This document shows positions 1-5,468 of a stretch of DNA of 5,512 nucleotides, piece after piece. The position numbers were made by a program, and so were the translations under genes. The notes under the pieces are model-generated. The model worked only from the letters and a program-made list of their open reading frames with translations, was not told the DNA's origin and did not search any database. The DNA lies in NCBI GenBank assembly GCA_025980505.1, contig JAICXI010000156.1, forward strand, positions 1 to 5,512, read 5' to 3'. Every line of letters starts with the position of its first letter. The first letter of the stretch is position 1. Origin of the DNA: a bacterium (GTDB lineage Bacteria > Oederibacteriota > Muellerivitia > Muellerivitales > Muellerivitaceae).

Positions 1-21
1 CGAAGAAGGCCCTGCATAGGG

Positions 22-690
22 TTAGGCGAGTATTTCCAAAAACTCTTCCAGCGAATCCACCAGCCAGTCCGGGTCGGCGGCGTTCAGGTATTCCTTGGCC
101 ACGAAACCGTGCGAAACGACACCCACCCGCATGCCGGCCGCGCGGGCGGCCTGTACGTCCACGGGCGAATCGCCGATCATCACGGCCTCCGAGGGGGAGG
201 CCCCGAGCCTTTGAAGCGCGGTCAGGAGCGGTTCGGGATGGGGCTTTTTGTTGGGCGTGGCGTCGGCGCCCAGGGCCACCCCGAAATAAGGGCTCAAGCC
301 CAGCCGGTCCAAGGTGATCAAGGTGAACTCGTGGGGCTTGTTGGAAACAAGCCCCATCCGGACGCCCCGCTTTTTCAGGAAGTCCAAAAGTTCGCGCGCC
401 CCCGGGAAAAGCAGGGTCTGGTCCACGCAGTGGTCCCGGTAATAGCCCTTCAGGACCTTCAACCCTTCCGAGAGCCTTTCCGGGTCGTCCGTGCCGAGGG
501 TTTTCCGGTTCAAATGTTCGATGCCCCAGCCGATATAGCCGGTCACGGTTTCCAGGGGAAGGGCGGGCATGCCGAAATGAACGCGCGCGGCGTTGGCTGC
601 CGCCGCGATGTCCTTCTTGGAATCAATGAGGGTGCCGTCCAGGTCGAACAAGACGGCCTTCAAGGGGATGTCGACGCCTTTACATTTCAT
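22..690 (-). CDS. gph: HAD-superfamily phosphatase, phosphoglycolate phosphatase (Gph) type
   Basis: A 222-residue cytoplasmic hydrolase, of usual length for the Gph/PGP group of HAD phosphatases, which dephosphorylate 2-phosphoglycolate or related small phosphoesters with Mg2+. All four HAD motifs are visible: motif I DLDGT (nucleophile D16, acid/base D18), motif II in VSNKP (S116), motif III in KKPHPEP (K149), and motif IV GDSPVD (D174, D178). Residues of roughly 25-95 between motifs I and II form a helical C1 cap. The start is the ATG whose complement lies at 688-690; it sits just before motif I and has AGGA five bases upstream. The frame stays open upstream as far as 1410, but that part is antisense to argJ and has no HAD character. 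It is divergent from argJ. HAD substrates cannot be read from sequence: phosphoglycolate is a family-level guess, and pyrophosphatase or another sugar-phosphate phosphatase remains possible. Confidence 0.9.
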   Translation of the reverse strand: MKCKGVDIPLKAVLFDLDGTLIDSKKDIAAAANAARVHFGMPALPLETVTGYIGWGIEHLNRKTLGTDDPERLSEGLKVLKGYYRDHCVDQTLLFPGARELLDFLKKRGVRMGLVSNKPHEFTLITLDRLGLSPYFGVALGADATPNKKPHPEPLLTALQRLGASPSEAVMIGDSPVDVQAARAAGMRVGVVSHGFVAKEYLNAADPDWLVDSLEEFLEILA

Positions 691-784
691 GGGTTTCCTA
701 AGGATGGACCAGGGAGTGCCCGGAGTAAGCCGTCCGATTTTCCGTAAGGGCAATGATGGCCCTGGGAACTCCCTGCGCCGCCCA

Positions 785-813
785 ATGGTACTTGTTTGAC
801 AGCCATTTTTAAA
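785..813 (-). promoter_or_regulatory. possible weak promoter for the leftward phosphatase gene
   Basis: On the minus strand TTTAAA (complement of 808-813) and TACCAT (complement of 785-790) are 17 bases apart. Each matches the sigma-70 consensus at four of six positions. Transcription would then run about 90 bases before the phosphatase ATG. The match is weak and could be chance, but nothing better is seen in the intergenic region. If real, it overlaps the argJ promoter and the dyad. Confidence 0.2.
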
Positions 814-824
814 GAATTTAGAAT
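796..824 (+). promoter_or_regulatory. sigma-70-type promoter of argJ
   Basis: A perfect -35 box TTGACA (796-801) is followed, after an optimal 17-base spacer, by TAGAAT (819-824), which matches the -10 consensus at five of six positions. Transcription would begin near 831, giving a leader of about 23 bases before the argJ ATG at 854. That leader contains AAGGA (842-846), seven bases before the start codon. The promoter lies in a small A/T-rich island inside otherwise G/C-rich DNA. This is read directly from sequence and no experimental start is known. Confidence 0.8.
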
Positions 825-831
825 GCTTTAA
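809..831. promoter_or_regulatory. candidate operator: 23-bp imperfect dyad over the argJ -10 box
   Basis: TTAAAG (809-814) and CTTTAA (826-831) are exact inverted copies. Inside them ATT (816-818) pairs with AAT (822-824), so nine of eleven base pairs are complementary around a centre at 820. The dyad covers the whole -10 box and reaches the predicted transcription start, the classic position for a repressor site. It does not match the ArgR box well: ArgR half-sites point TGAAT...ATTCA, and that pattern is absent here. A/T richness makes chance palindromes easier, so this is an inference. Confidence 0.4.
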
Positions 832-853
832 CTCCATCCTCAAGGACACCCCC

Positions 854-2053
854 ATGAAACAGCCGTCCCTTCCATTGCCCCTCGGTTTCCTCGCCTCCGG
901 CGTGCATGCCGGGTTGAAGGGCAAGGACAAACCCGACATGGCGCTTTTTTGCTCCCGCTTGCCGGCCCTGACCGTGGGGATGGTAACCACCAACAAGGTC
1001 AAGGCCGCGCCGGCCAAGCATACGGAAAAGGCCTTGAAGGCCGGCTTCAAAATCCAGGCGGTGGTGGTGAACACCAAGAACGCCAACGCCTTGACGGGCC
1101 GCCAGGGGGAGCGGGACGTGCAAGCCACGGTCCGGGAAGCCGCGAGGCTTTTATCCCTCCCCCCCCAAGCCGTGCTGGTCCATTCCACGGGCGTGATCGG
1201 CGTGCCCTTGCCCATGCCCAAGATCCTCTTGGGGGTCCGGCAGTGCGTGCTCCGGCTTTCCCGGGCGGGCGGCCTGGACGCGGCCAACGCCATCCTCACC
1301 ACGGATACCTTCCCTAAATACGGCTTCCGCACCCTCAAGCTCGGGGGGAAGAAGGCCTGCCTGACGGGCTTCGCCAAGGGTTCGGGCATGATCCACCCCA
1401 ACATGGCCACGATGCTGGTTTACCTCTTGACTGATGCGGGCGTGAACCGGGGGCTCTTGAACCGGGCCCTGCGGGAGGCGGTGGGGGAAAGCTTCCACCG
1501 CATCACGGTGGATGGCGACGTTTCCACCAACGATTCAGTGATTCTTATGGCCAACGGTGCCTGCGGCAACAAACCCATCGCTTCCAGGGGCGCGGATTAC
1601 CGGGCCTTCGCCGGCGCCTTGAAGGAACTCTGCCTGGACCTGGCCAAGGCCGTCGTCCGGGACGGGGAAGGGGCCACCAAGTTCGTTTCCATCACCCTGC
1701 AAGGCGCTTCGGACGAAGCGGACGCCTACCGGGCGGCCATGGCCGTGGCCAAATCGCCCCTGGTCAAGACCGCGCTTTTCGGGGCCGACCCCAACTGGGG
1801 AAGGGTGTTGGCCGCGGTGGGCTACTCGGGAGCCGCGGTGGATGAGTTCAAGGCCAAGGTGGTGATCGGCGGGTACCGGCTCTACGACGGGGGCCGGGAG
1901 GTCGCCTGGTCCCGGGACCGGTTGAAAAAAATACTTTCCCAAAGGGATATTTCCATCGTCGTGGACCTGGGGTTGGGCAAGGCCCGGACCACGGTTTACA
2001 CCTGCGACCTGTCGGACGGGTACATCGATATCAACGGAAGATACACGACCTGA
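854..2053 (+). CDS. argJ: ArgJ: glutamate N-acetyltransferase / ornithine acetyltransferase
   Basis: This 399-residue enzyme of arginine biosynthesis moves the acetyl group from N-acetylornithine to glutamate. Some members also use acetyl-CoA for the first step, and sequence alone does not settle which type this is. Family marks are clear: TTNKVKAAP (45-53), STGVIG with oxyanion-hole T112-G113, KGSGMI (175-180), and HPNMATML (181-188). In the last, self-cleavage between A185 and T186 would give alpha (1-185) and beta (186-399) chains, with T186 as the N-terminal nucleophile. Then follow TVDGDVSTND (218-227), RDGEGATKF with E272, ADPNWGR (311-317), and a typical C-terminus with N394 and a final TT. 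Length is normal. The ATG has AAGGA seven bases upstream and a strong promoter 30 bases before that. It stands alone, divergent from the phosphatase gene, with no other arg gene in view. Confidence 0.97.
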   Translation: MKQPSLPLPLGFLASGVHAGLKGKDKPDMALFCSRLPALTVGMVTTNKVKAAPAKHTEKALKAGFKIQAVVVNTKNANALTGRQGERDVQATVREAARLLSLPPQAVLVHSTGVIGVPLPMPKILLGVRQCVLRLSRAGGLDAANAILTTDTFPKYGFRTLKLGGKKACLTGFAKGSGMIHPNMATMLVYLLTDAGVNRGLLNRALREAVGESFHRITVDGDVSTNDSVILMANGACGNKPIASRGADYRAFAGALKELCLDLAKAVVRDGEGATKFVSITLQGASDEADAYRAAMAVAKSPLVKTALFGADPNWGRVLAAVGYSGAAVDEFKAKVVIGGYRLYDGGREVAWSRDRLKKILSQRDISIVVDLGLGKARTTVYTCDLSDGYIDINGRYTT

Positions 2054-2162
2054 TTCAGGACCGCCCGCAAAGGCCGCGGCGAAATAGCGGCGGTAAAATT
2101 AAAACGGAACCATGCACTTGACGAACCAAACCCAGTTAAAGCCGGGTTTCGAATGTTCTCAT

Positions 2163-2251
2163 CTTCTCCCTTGAGGGGAGAAGGCCGGGATGAGGGTGGT
2201 TTAGGTTGGCAAAGGCACCCTCACCCTACCCTCTCCCCTTAAGGGAGAGGG
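2163..2251. repeat. paired-hairpin inverted repeat between argJ and thiL (REP/MITE-like)
   Basis: Two arms of 36 bases (2163-2198 and 2216-2251) are imperfect inverted copies of each other around a 17-base spacer. Both outer ends share the ctcccttnagggg-type palindrome and both inner ends share the gagggtg/caccctc motif. Each arm also folds alone: 2163-2170 with 2176-2183 (8 bp, loop TTGAG), and 2229-2237 with 2243-2251 (9 bp, loop CTTAA). The architecture resembles short dispersed palindromic repeats found between genes in many bacteria. It could also act as a two-way terminator or mRNA-stabilising structure at the argJ end, although no T-tract follows. The rest of the 244-base gap holds only a 5-bp hairpin (2073-2077 with 2087-2091) and no credible gene. 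Confidence 0.75.
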
Positions 2252-2288
2252 TTTGTTACGTCAAGCCATAGTTCCCAATTAAAATAAT

Positions 2289-2292
2289 GAGG
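2289..2292 (+). promoter_or_regulatory. ribosome binding site supporting the TTG start of thiL
   Basis: GAGG lies five bases before the TTG at 2298. The later in-frame ATG at 2325 has only a GGA (2316-2318) before it, and the ATG at 2334 has nothing better. The site therefore favours the TTG, but the family's usual N-terminus begins close to the later ATGs, so the choice is not settled. Confidence 0.45.
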
Positions 2293-2297
2293 TTTCC

Positions 2298-3329
2298 TTG
2301 AAAAACGAGAAAAATGGAAAATCCATGGGCGAAATGGGCGAGTTCGGGTTCATCGGGAAGATACGGCAGGCCTTGAAGGCCCGGAGCCCGGTGGTGCTGG
2401 GCGTGGGGGACGACGCGGCCATCCTCAAACCCACGCCGGCCCACGAGATGGTGCTGACCACGGATATGCTGGTGGAGGGGAGGCACTTCGACTTCAAGAC
2501 CATCACGCCCTGGCAACTGGGCGCCAAGACCATGGCGGTCAACGTGAGCGATTGCGCGGCCATGGGTGCCAAACCCCTGGCGGCCCTGGTTTCGCTCGGC
2601 GTGCCCAAGGACTTTCCGGTGGCGGACCTGGAGGCTTTTTACGACGGCCTGCGCCAATGGGGGGAAGCCTACGGCGCCCAAATCGCGGGCGGGGACACGG
2701 TGGGCAGCGACAAGTTCGTGGTGAACGTGGCCCTGGTGGGCGAGGTGGAGGCGGGCCGGGCCTTGAAACGCGGCGGGGCACTGGCCGGCGACGCGCTCTT
2801 TGTGACGGGCACGCTGGGCGATTCGGCGGCGGGACTGGACGCCCTCCAGCGCTCCTCGGGGAAGGGTGAGGAAGCGGCCGGGCTCCTGGTCAAGCGGCAC
2901 CTGACCCCCACCCCGCGATTTACCGTGGGACGGGCCCTGGTGACGGGAAAACTTTCGGGTTGCGCCATCGACATTTCCGACGGGCTTTCCAGCGAAATCC
3001 ACCATTTGTGCGAGGAGTCGGGCGTGGGCGCGGAAATCCACGAGGAAGCCATCCCCTATTCCCCGGCCCTGATCCACTATTGCGACGCGAACCATTTGGA
3101 TCCCCTGAAATTCGCCCTGGAAGGGGGGGAAGATTATGAGCTTTTATTCACCATTCCCCTCTCGAAAATAGCCGGCGCCGTCCAGAAATTACCCAAGGAA
3201 ACAGGGGTCGCCGTCAAATCCATCGGGCGGATACTGCCCAAGGCCAAGGGGATCAGCTTGATTACGCTCAAGGGGGAGCGGGTACCCCTGAAGGCGCGGG
3301 GTTACGACCACTTTTCCGGAAATCAGTAA
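2298..3329 (+). CDS. thiL: ThiL: thiamine-monophosphate kinase
   Basis: A cytoplasmic kinase that phosphorylates thiamine monophosphate with ATP to give thiamine pyrophosphate, the last step of thiamine cofactor synthesis. It belongs to the PurM/SelD/HypE-like fold. Motifs in order: GEFGFI (14-19), GVGDDAA (35-41, metal/nucleotide-binding Asps D38 and D39), TTDMLVEGRHF (54-64), VNVSDCAAMGA (81-91), AGGDTV (130-135), TGTLGDSAAGL (170-180), VKRHLTPTPR (198-207), AIDISDGLSSE (223-233), EGGEDYELLFT (275-285), and a terminal GYDHF (335-339). With the TTG start at 2298 the protein has 343 residues, slightly longer than the common 320-330. The in-frame ATGs at 2325 and 2334 would give 334 and 331 residues and place the start close to GEFGFI, as in E. 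coli ThiL. No strong promoter is seen; TAAAAT (2280-2285) could be a -10 box but lacks a fitting -35. A probable terminator follows 31 bases after the stop, so thiL looks like its own unit. Confidence 0.97.
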   Translation: MKNEKNGKSMGEMGEFGFIGKIRQALKARSPVVLGVGDDAAILKPTPAHEMVLTTDMLVEGRHFDFKTITPWQLGAKTMAVNVSDCAAMGAKPLAALVSLGVPKDFPVADLEAFYDGLRQWGEAYGAQIAGGDTVGSDKFVVNVALVGEVEAGRALKRGGALAGDALFVTGTLGDSAAGLDALQRSSGKGEEAAGLLVKRHLTPTPRFTVGRALVTGKLSGCAIDISDGLSSEIHHLCEESGVGAEIHEEAIPYSPALIHYCDANHLDPLKFALEGGEDYELLFTIPLSKIAGAVQKLPKETGVAVKSIGRILPKAKGISLITLKGERVPLKARGYDHFSGNQ

Positions 3330-3360
3330 GAAAATATTTCAACCACCAGGCTCACCCAGA

Positions 3361-3389
3361 GGCCCCCGGCAAGGTTGAGGGCCGTTTTT
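3361..3389 (+). terminator. probable Rho-independent terminator after thiL
   Basis: GGCCC (3361-3365) pairs with GGGCC (3379-3383) across a 13-base loop, and TTTTT (3385-3389) follows after one G. An alternative inner pairing joins CGGC (3367-3370) to GCCG (3381-3384). The stem is short but all G/C, and the T-run is correctly placed 3' of it, 31 bases beyond the thiL stop codon. The short stem and long loop keep the confidence moderate. Confidence 0.5.
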
Positions 3390-3523
3390 GATCCAGGAGC
3401 ACCTCTCGAAATTGTTTTTTTGGATTTATCGGCATCCCTCAATGAGCCTTTTGCGGCGCCTTGGTGGTGAAGGGTTAGGGATTCCCCCGATTGGAATTCT
3501 TTCCGACGTCCTTGGGGCCTCGT

Positions 3524-3566
3524 CCCCCCGAAAAGAGGGGGGATCAAAGGATCCCCTTCCGGGGAG
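3524..3566. repeat. G/C-rich palindromic element upstream of the DJ-1/PfpI gene
   Basis: The core is a 7-bp perfect stem, GGGGATC (3539-3545) with GATCCCC (3550-3556), closed by the loop AAAG. CCCCG (3526-3530) can pair with CGGGG (3560-3564) to extend it past an internal loop. Two other pairings compete: CCCCCC (3524-3529) with GGGGGG (3537-3542), and CCCC (3553-3556) with GGGG (3561-3564). No T-run follows, so it is a poor simple terminator. It ends about 37 bases before the ATG at 3604, so it would lie in that gene's mRNA leader if transcription starts upstream. It could be a dispersed repeat or a regulatory fold. The remainder of the 274-base gap (3330-3603) holds the thiL terminator and no credible gene or promoter. 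Confidence 0.55.
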
Positions 3567-3603
3567 TGGTTCGAACAGAGGTTGGGGCAGGTGAGGGCTT
3601 TTC

Positions 3604-4161
3604 ATGAAGATGGCTTTCATTATTTTTAACGACATGACGGCCCTGGATTTTCTGGGCGCTTTCGACCCCTTGTCCCGGCTGAAGACCATGGGCTTTCTGA
3701 AAAACGTGAGTTGGGAAATTTGCGCCCCCACCCAACAAGTGACCGACGGTGCGGGCCTGCTGATCACCCCCTCCCAAGTGGGCACGCCGCTGGATCGCTA
3801 CGACCTGGTGGTGGTTCCGGGCGGGGAGGGCGCGCGCAAGCTGCGCCACGACGAAGGATTCCTGAAGTGGCTCAAGACCATGGAACCCTGTCCCTTCAAG
3901 GCCTCGGTATGCACGGGCGCCTTGCTGCTGGGGGCCATGGGTTTCCTGGCGGGCAAGAAGGCCACCACCCACCCCACGGCCCGCGTGGAGCTGGCTGAGT
4001 ATTGCGATAAGGTGGTGGACCAGAGGGTGGTGGACGAGGGCGCGGTCATCACGGCCGGCGGCGTAACGGCCGGCATCGACCTGGGGCTCTATTTGGCGGA
4101 GAAATTCGTGGGGTTCGACGTGAAGGAAAAAATACGCCGGCAAATGGATTATTACGGATAA
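3604..4161 (+). CDS. DJ-1/PfpI family protein, isonitrile hydratase-like
   Basis: A 185-residue single-domain protein of the DJ-1/PfpI (class I glutamine amidotransferase-like) fold. The closest recognisable pattern is that of isonitrile hydratase and the sensor domain of GlxA-type regulators: IIFNDMTALDFLGAFD near the start (acidic D15), VVVPGGEG (69-76), nucleophile elbow SVCTGALLLG with C103-T104, ATTHP (120-124), and AGGVTAGIDLGL (151-162). Isonitrile hydratase uses the equivalents of D15, C103 and T104 to hydrate isonitriles to N-substituted formamides, and all three are present. The usual Trp after ATTH is Pro here, and the tail ends soon after RRQMDY, shorter than in that enzyme. There is no DNA-binding domain, signal peptide or membrane segment. 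The ATG has GAGG seven bases upstream. Substrate is unknown; a different hydrolase, glyoxalase or stress function is equally possible. Confidence 0.85.
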   Translation: MKMAFIIFNDMTALDFLGAFDPLSRLKTMGFLKNVSWEICAPTQQVTDGAGLLITPSQVGTPLDRYDLVVVPGGEGARKLRHDEGFLKWLKTMEPCPFKASVCTGALLLGAMGFLAGKKATTHPTARVELAEYCDKVVDQRVVDEGAVITAGGVTAGIDLGLYLAEKFVGFDVKEKIRRQMDYYG

Positions 4162-4323
4162 ACTAAACCCGTTCACCCCCGAAGGCGTCCCGGGAAGACA
4201 AGGGCGGGGCTTCAACGCCCGCCGGCAGGCTTTGCCGTTGGACTTCCTGAAAACACCAAGGCTTCGCGGGTTTCGCCTTCCCGGGCCCGCCGCCGTGATT
4301 CAAAATTCGTCCAAGGAAATTTT
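4162..4323 (+). other. 162-base leader before tsaE with inverted repeats
   Basis: CCCGGGAAG (4189-4197) and CTTCCCGGG (4277-4285) are exact 9-bp inverted copies 79 bases apart. GAAGGCG (4181-4187) and CGCCTTC (4274-4280) are an overlapping second pair. Between them lie two local hairpins: GGGCG/CGCCC (4202-4206 with 4216-4220) and CGGCA/TGCCG (4223-4227 with 4233-4237). No T-run follows any of them and no clear promoter is seen. In G/C-rich DNA such repeats can be chance. No open frame with both a start and a ribosome binding site lies here, so I call no gene. Confidence 0.3.
4313..4317 (+). promoter_or_regulatory. ribosome binding site deciding the TTG start of tsaE
   Basis: AAGGA lies six bases before the TTG at 4324. 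No ATG, GTG or TTG occurs in frame between the preceding gene's stop and this codon, and the next residues already lead into the conserved TsaE fold. The site therefore fixes an unusual TTG start with good confidence. Confidence 0.75.
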
Positions 4324-4797
4324 TTGCTAACGACCAGCTTCACCTGCGAGACGCCCGAAGAAACCCACCAACTGGGGGAATTGATCGGCCGCCAGGCCCG
4401 GCCCGGCGAAATCTGGTGCCTTTCCGGCTCCTTGGGCGCGGGCAAGACCCTCTTCGTGAAGGGCCTGGCCCAAGGCCTGGGCTTTGAGGGTCCGGTGACC
4501 TCCCCCACCTTCACCTTGCAGCACATTTACGAAGGCCGCCTGAACCTCTACCACTTCGATTGGTACCGGTTGACCCATCCCCGCGAAGTGGAGGACTTGG
4601 GCTGGTTCGAGTGGACGGGCCGCGGAGGTGTGACGGCCGTGGAATGGGGGGAGAAATTCCCCAAGTTGTTCCCTCCCTCCACCTTGAAGCTCCAATTTGG
4701 TATTTTGGAAGGGGAGGGTCGCCGGCTGACCGTGGAAGCGTCGCATCCCGAAAGCATCCCGCGAGTGGAGGAAATCATCCAATGCTGGCCGCTATAG
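4324..4797 (+). CDS. tsaE: TsaE: tRNA threonylcarbamoyladenosine synthesis ATPase
   Basis: A 157-residue P-loop ATPase of normal TsaE (YjeE) length. It drives turnover of the TsaB-TsaD complex that transfers threonylcarbamoyl from threonylcarbamoyl-AMP to A37 of tRNAs decoding ANN codons. The Walker A motif is GSLGAGKT (35-42, K41), followed by VTSPTFTL (58-65), the acidic HFDWYRL (77-83, D79), and VEWGEK (106-111, E107), the family's usual VEWPE-type motif. The start is TTG, supported by AAGGA six bases upstream. The gene overlaps tsaB by 16 bases, which points to a shared transcript and translational coupling. Many bacteria have an NAD(P)H-hydrate epimerase or alanine racemase gene upstream of tsaE; here a DJ-1/PfpI gene takes that place. 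Confidence 0.96.
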   Translation: MLTTSFTCETPEETHQLGELIGRQARPGEIWCLSGSLGAGKTLFVKGLAQGLGFEGPVTSPTFTLQHIYEGRLNLYHFDWYRLTHPREVEDLGWFEWTGRGGVTAVEWGEKFPKLFPPSTLKLQFGILEGEGRRLTVEASHPESIPRVEEIIQCWPL

Positions 4798-5468
4798 AAG
4801 TCTCGACCCGGATTTCCAGCGTGGCGCTGTTGGACCTCATTACCGGTGAGGAACTGGCGGAAGTGACCCTGCCCGGCGACTGGGAAAGCTCAGCCACGCT
4901 GATTCCCGCCATGGAAGCCCTTTTCCAGGAAAAGGGAATCACGGCCCAGGACCTGGCCGCGGTGGCGGTTTCCACCGGCCCCGGCAGTTTTACGGGCATC
5001 CGGGTGGGACTGGCCACGGCCGAGGGGCTCTGCATGCCCTCCAACCTGCTGGCATTCGGCGTTTCCACGCTGGACGGATTGGCTGAAAACCTGAGGGCGG
5101 GGGAAATGCAGGGCGAGGCCCTGTGCCTGGTGGATGCCCAGAGGGGCGAATGTTTCGTGGGCCATTACGAAATCGGCAAGGACGACTTCAAGGAGATCGA
5201 GACGCCCCAAATCGCGGGGTTCGAGAAACTGGCTTCGCTGCTGAAGGGCCGCGCCTGGGTGGTGGGCCCGGGGGCCCTTAAATATGAGAAGGAAATCAGG
5301 GAGGGATTGGGCACCCAAGGCATGTTTGCCTTCACGGCCCTGCACCAACCCAGGGCCATGAGTATCGCACGCCTGGCCTACCGCCAATGGCAGGCGGGCC
5401 TGCGCCCCGCCCTGGACCAGTTGAAGCCCCTGTACCTGCGGCCCCCGGCCGTGGATGAAAAACAATGA
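4782..5468 (+). CDS. tsaB: TsaB: tRNA threonylcarbamoyladenosine synthesis scaffold protein
   Basis: A 228-residue member of the ASKHA (actin-like) fold. TsaB (YeaZ) is the non-catalytic partner that dimerises with TsaD and, with TsaE, forms the t6A-making complex. Diagnostic features: N-terminal LAAIEVSTRISSVAL (2-16), the signature STGPGSFTGIRVGLATAEGL (64-83), GVSTLDGLA (93-101), DAQRGE (118-123, like the usual DARxGE), and C-terminal YLRPP (218-222). The HSE-type segment usual near residue 36 reads WESSATLIP, so the His is missing, which is tolerable in a partner that does not bind metal. The ATG at 4782 lies inside tsaE and has GGAGGA (4767-4772) nine bases upstream, itself within tsaE. 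The frame is open upstream to 4560, but that part is only tsaE read out of frame. tsaD is not in the window. Confidence 0.95.
   Translation: MLAAIEVSTRISSVALLDLITGEELAEVTLPGDWESSATLIPAMEALFQEKGITAQDLAAVAVSTGPGSFTGIRVGLATAEGLCMPSNLLAFGVSTLDGLAENLRAGEMQGEALCLVDAQRGECFVGHYEIGKDDFKEIETPQIAGFEKLASLLKGRAWVVGPGALKYEKEIREGLGTQGMFAFTALHQPRAMSIARLAYRQWQAGLRPALDQLKPLYLRPPAVDEKQ

Noticed and set aside
10..21. CCCT-GCAT-AGGG hairpin just past the phosphatase stop, and a minus-strand ATG at 15-17.
   Set aside because: The stem is only 4 bp and the window ends too soon to see a T-run or a following gene.
691..1410. Minus-strand frame of the phosphatase stays open through the intergenic region and antisense to argJ, giving a 462-residue reading.
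   Set aside because: The added part has no recognisable domain, lies opposite a certain argJ, and includes the intergenic promoter. The HAD motifs begin right after the ATG at 690, which has its own AGGA site.
2118..2146. TTGACG at 2118-2123 as a -35 box for thiL.
   Set aside because: No -10-like hexamer lies at 16-18 bases; the expected place reads G/C-rich.
2256..3095. Long minus-strand frames opposite thiL, and similar ones opposite argJ, the DJ-1/PfpI gene, tsaE and tsaB.
   Set aside because: These are antisense shadows that arise from G/C-rich codon use in the real genes. None has recognisable motifs or a supported start.
3388..3594. A 68-codon frame in the gap between thiL and the DJ-1/PfpI gene.
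   Set aside because: It begins with TTG directly after the terminator T-run, has no ribosome binding site, and runs through the palindromic element. Its composition is not protein-like.
4159..4326. Stop-codon readthrough joining the DJ-1/PfpI protein to TsaE.
   Set aside because: The frame is open, but TsaE has its own strong ribosome site, the stop is TAA, and the 54 codons between read as a basic, low-complexity stretch with no known domain.
4560..4781. Upstream extension of the tsaB frame adding 74 residues.
   Set aside because: It is tsaE read in another frame. TsaB homology begins at the ATG at 4782, which has a good ribosome site and normal family length.
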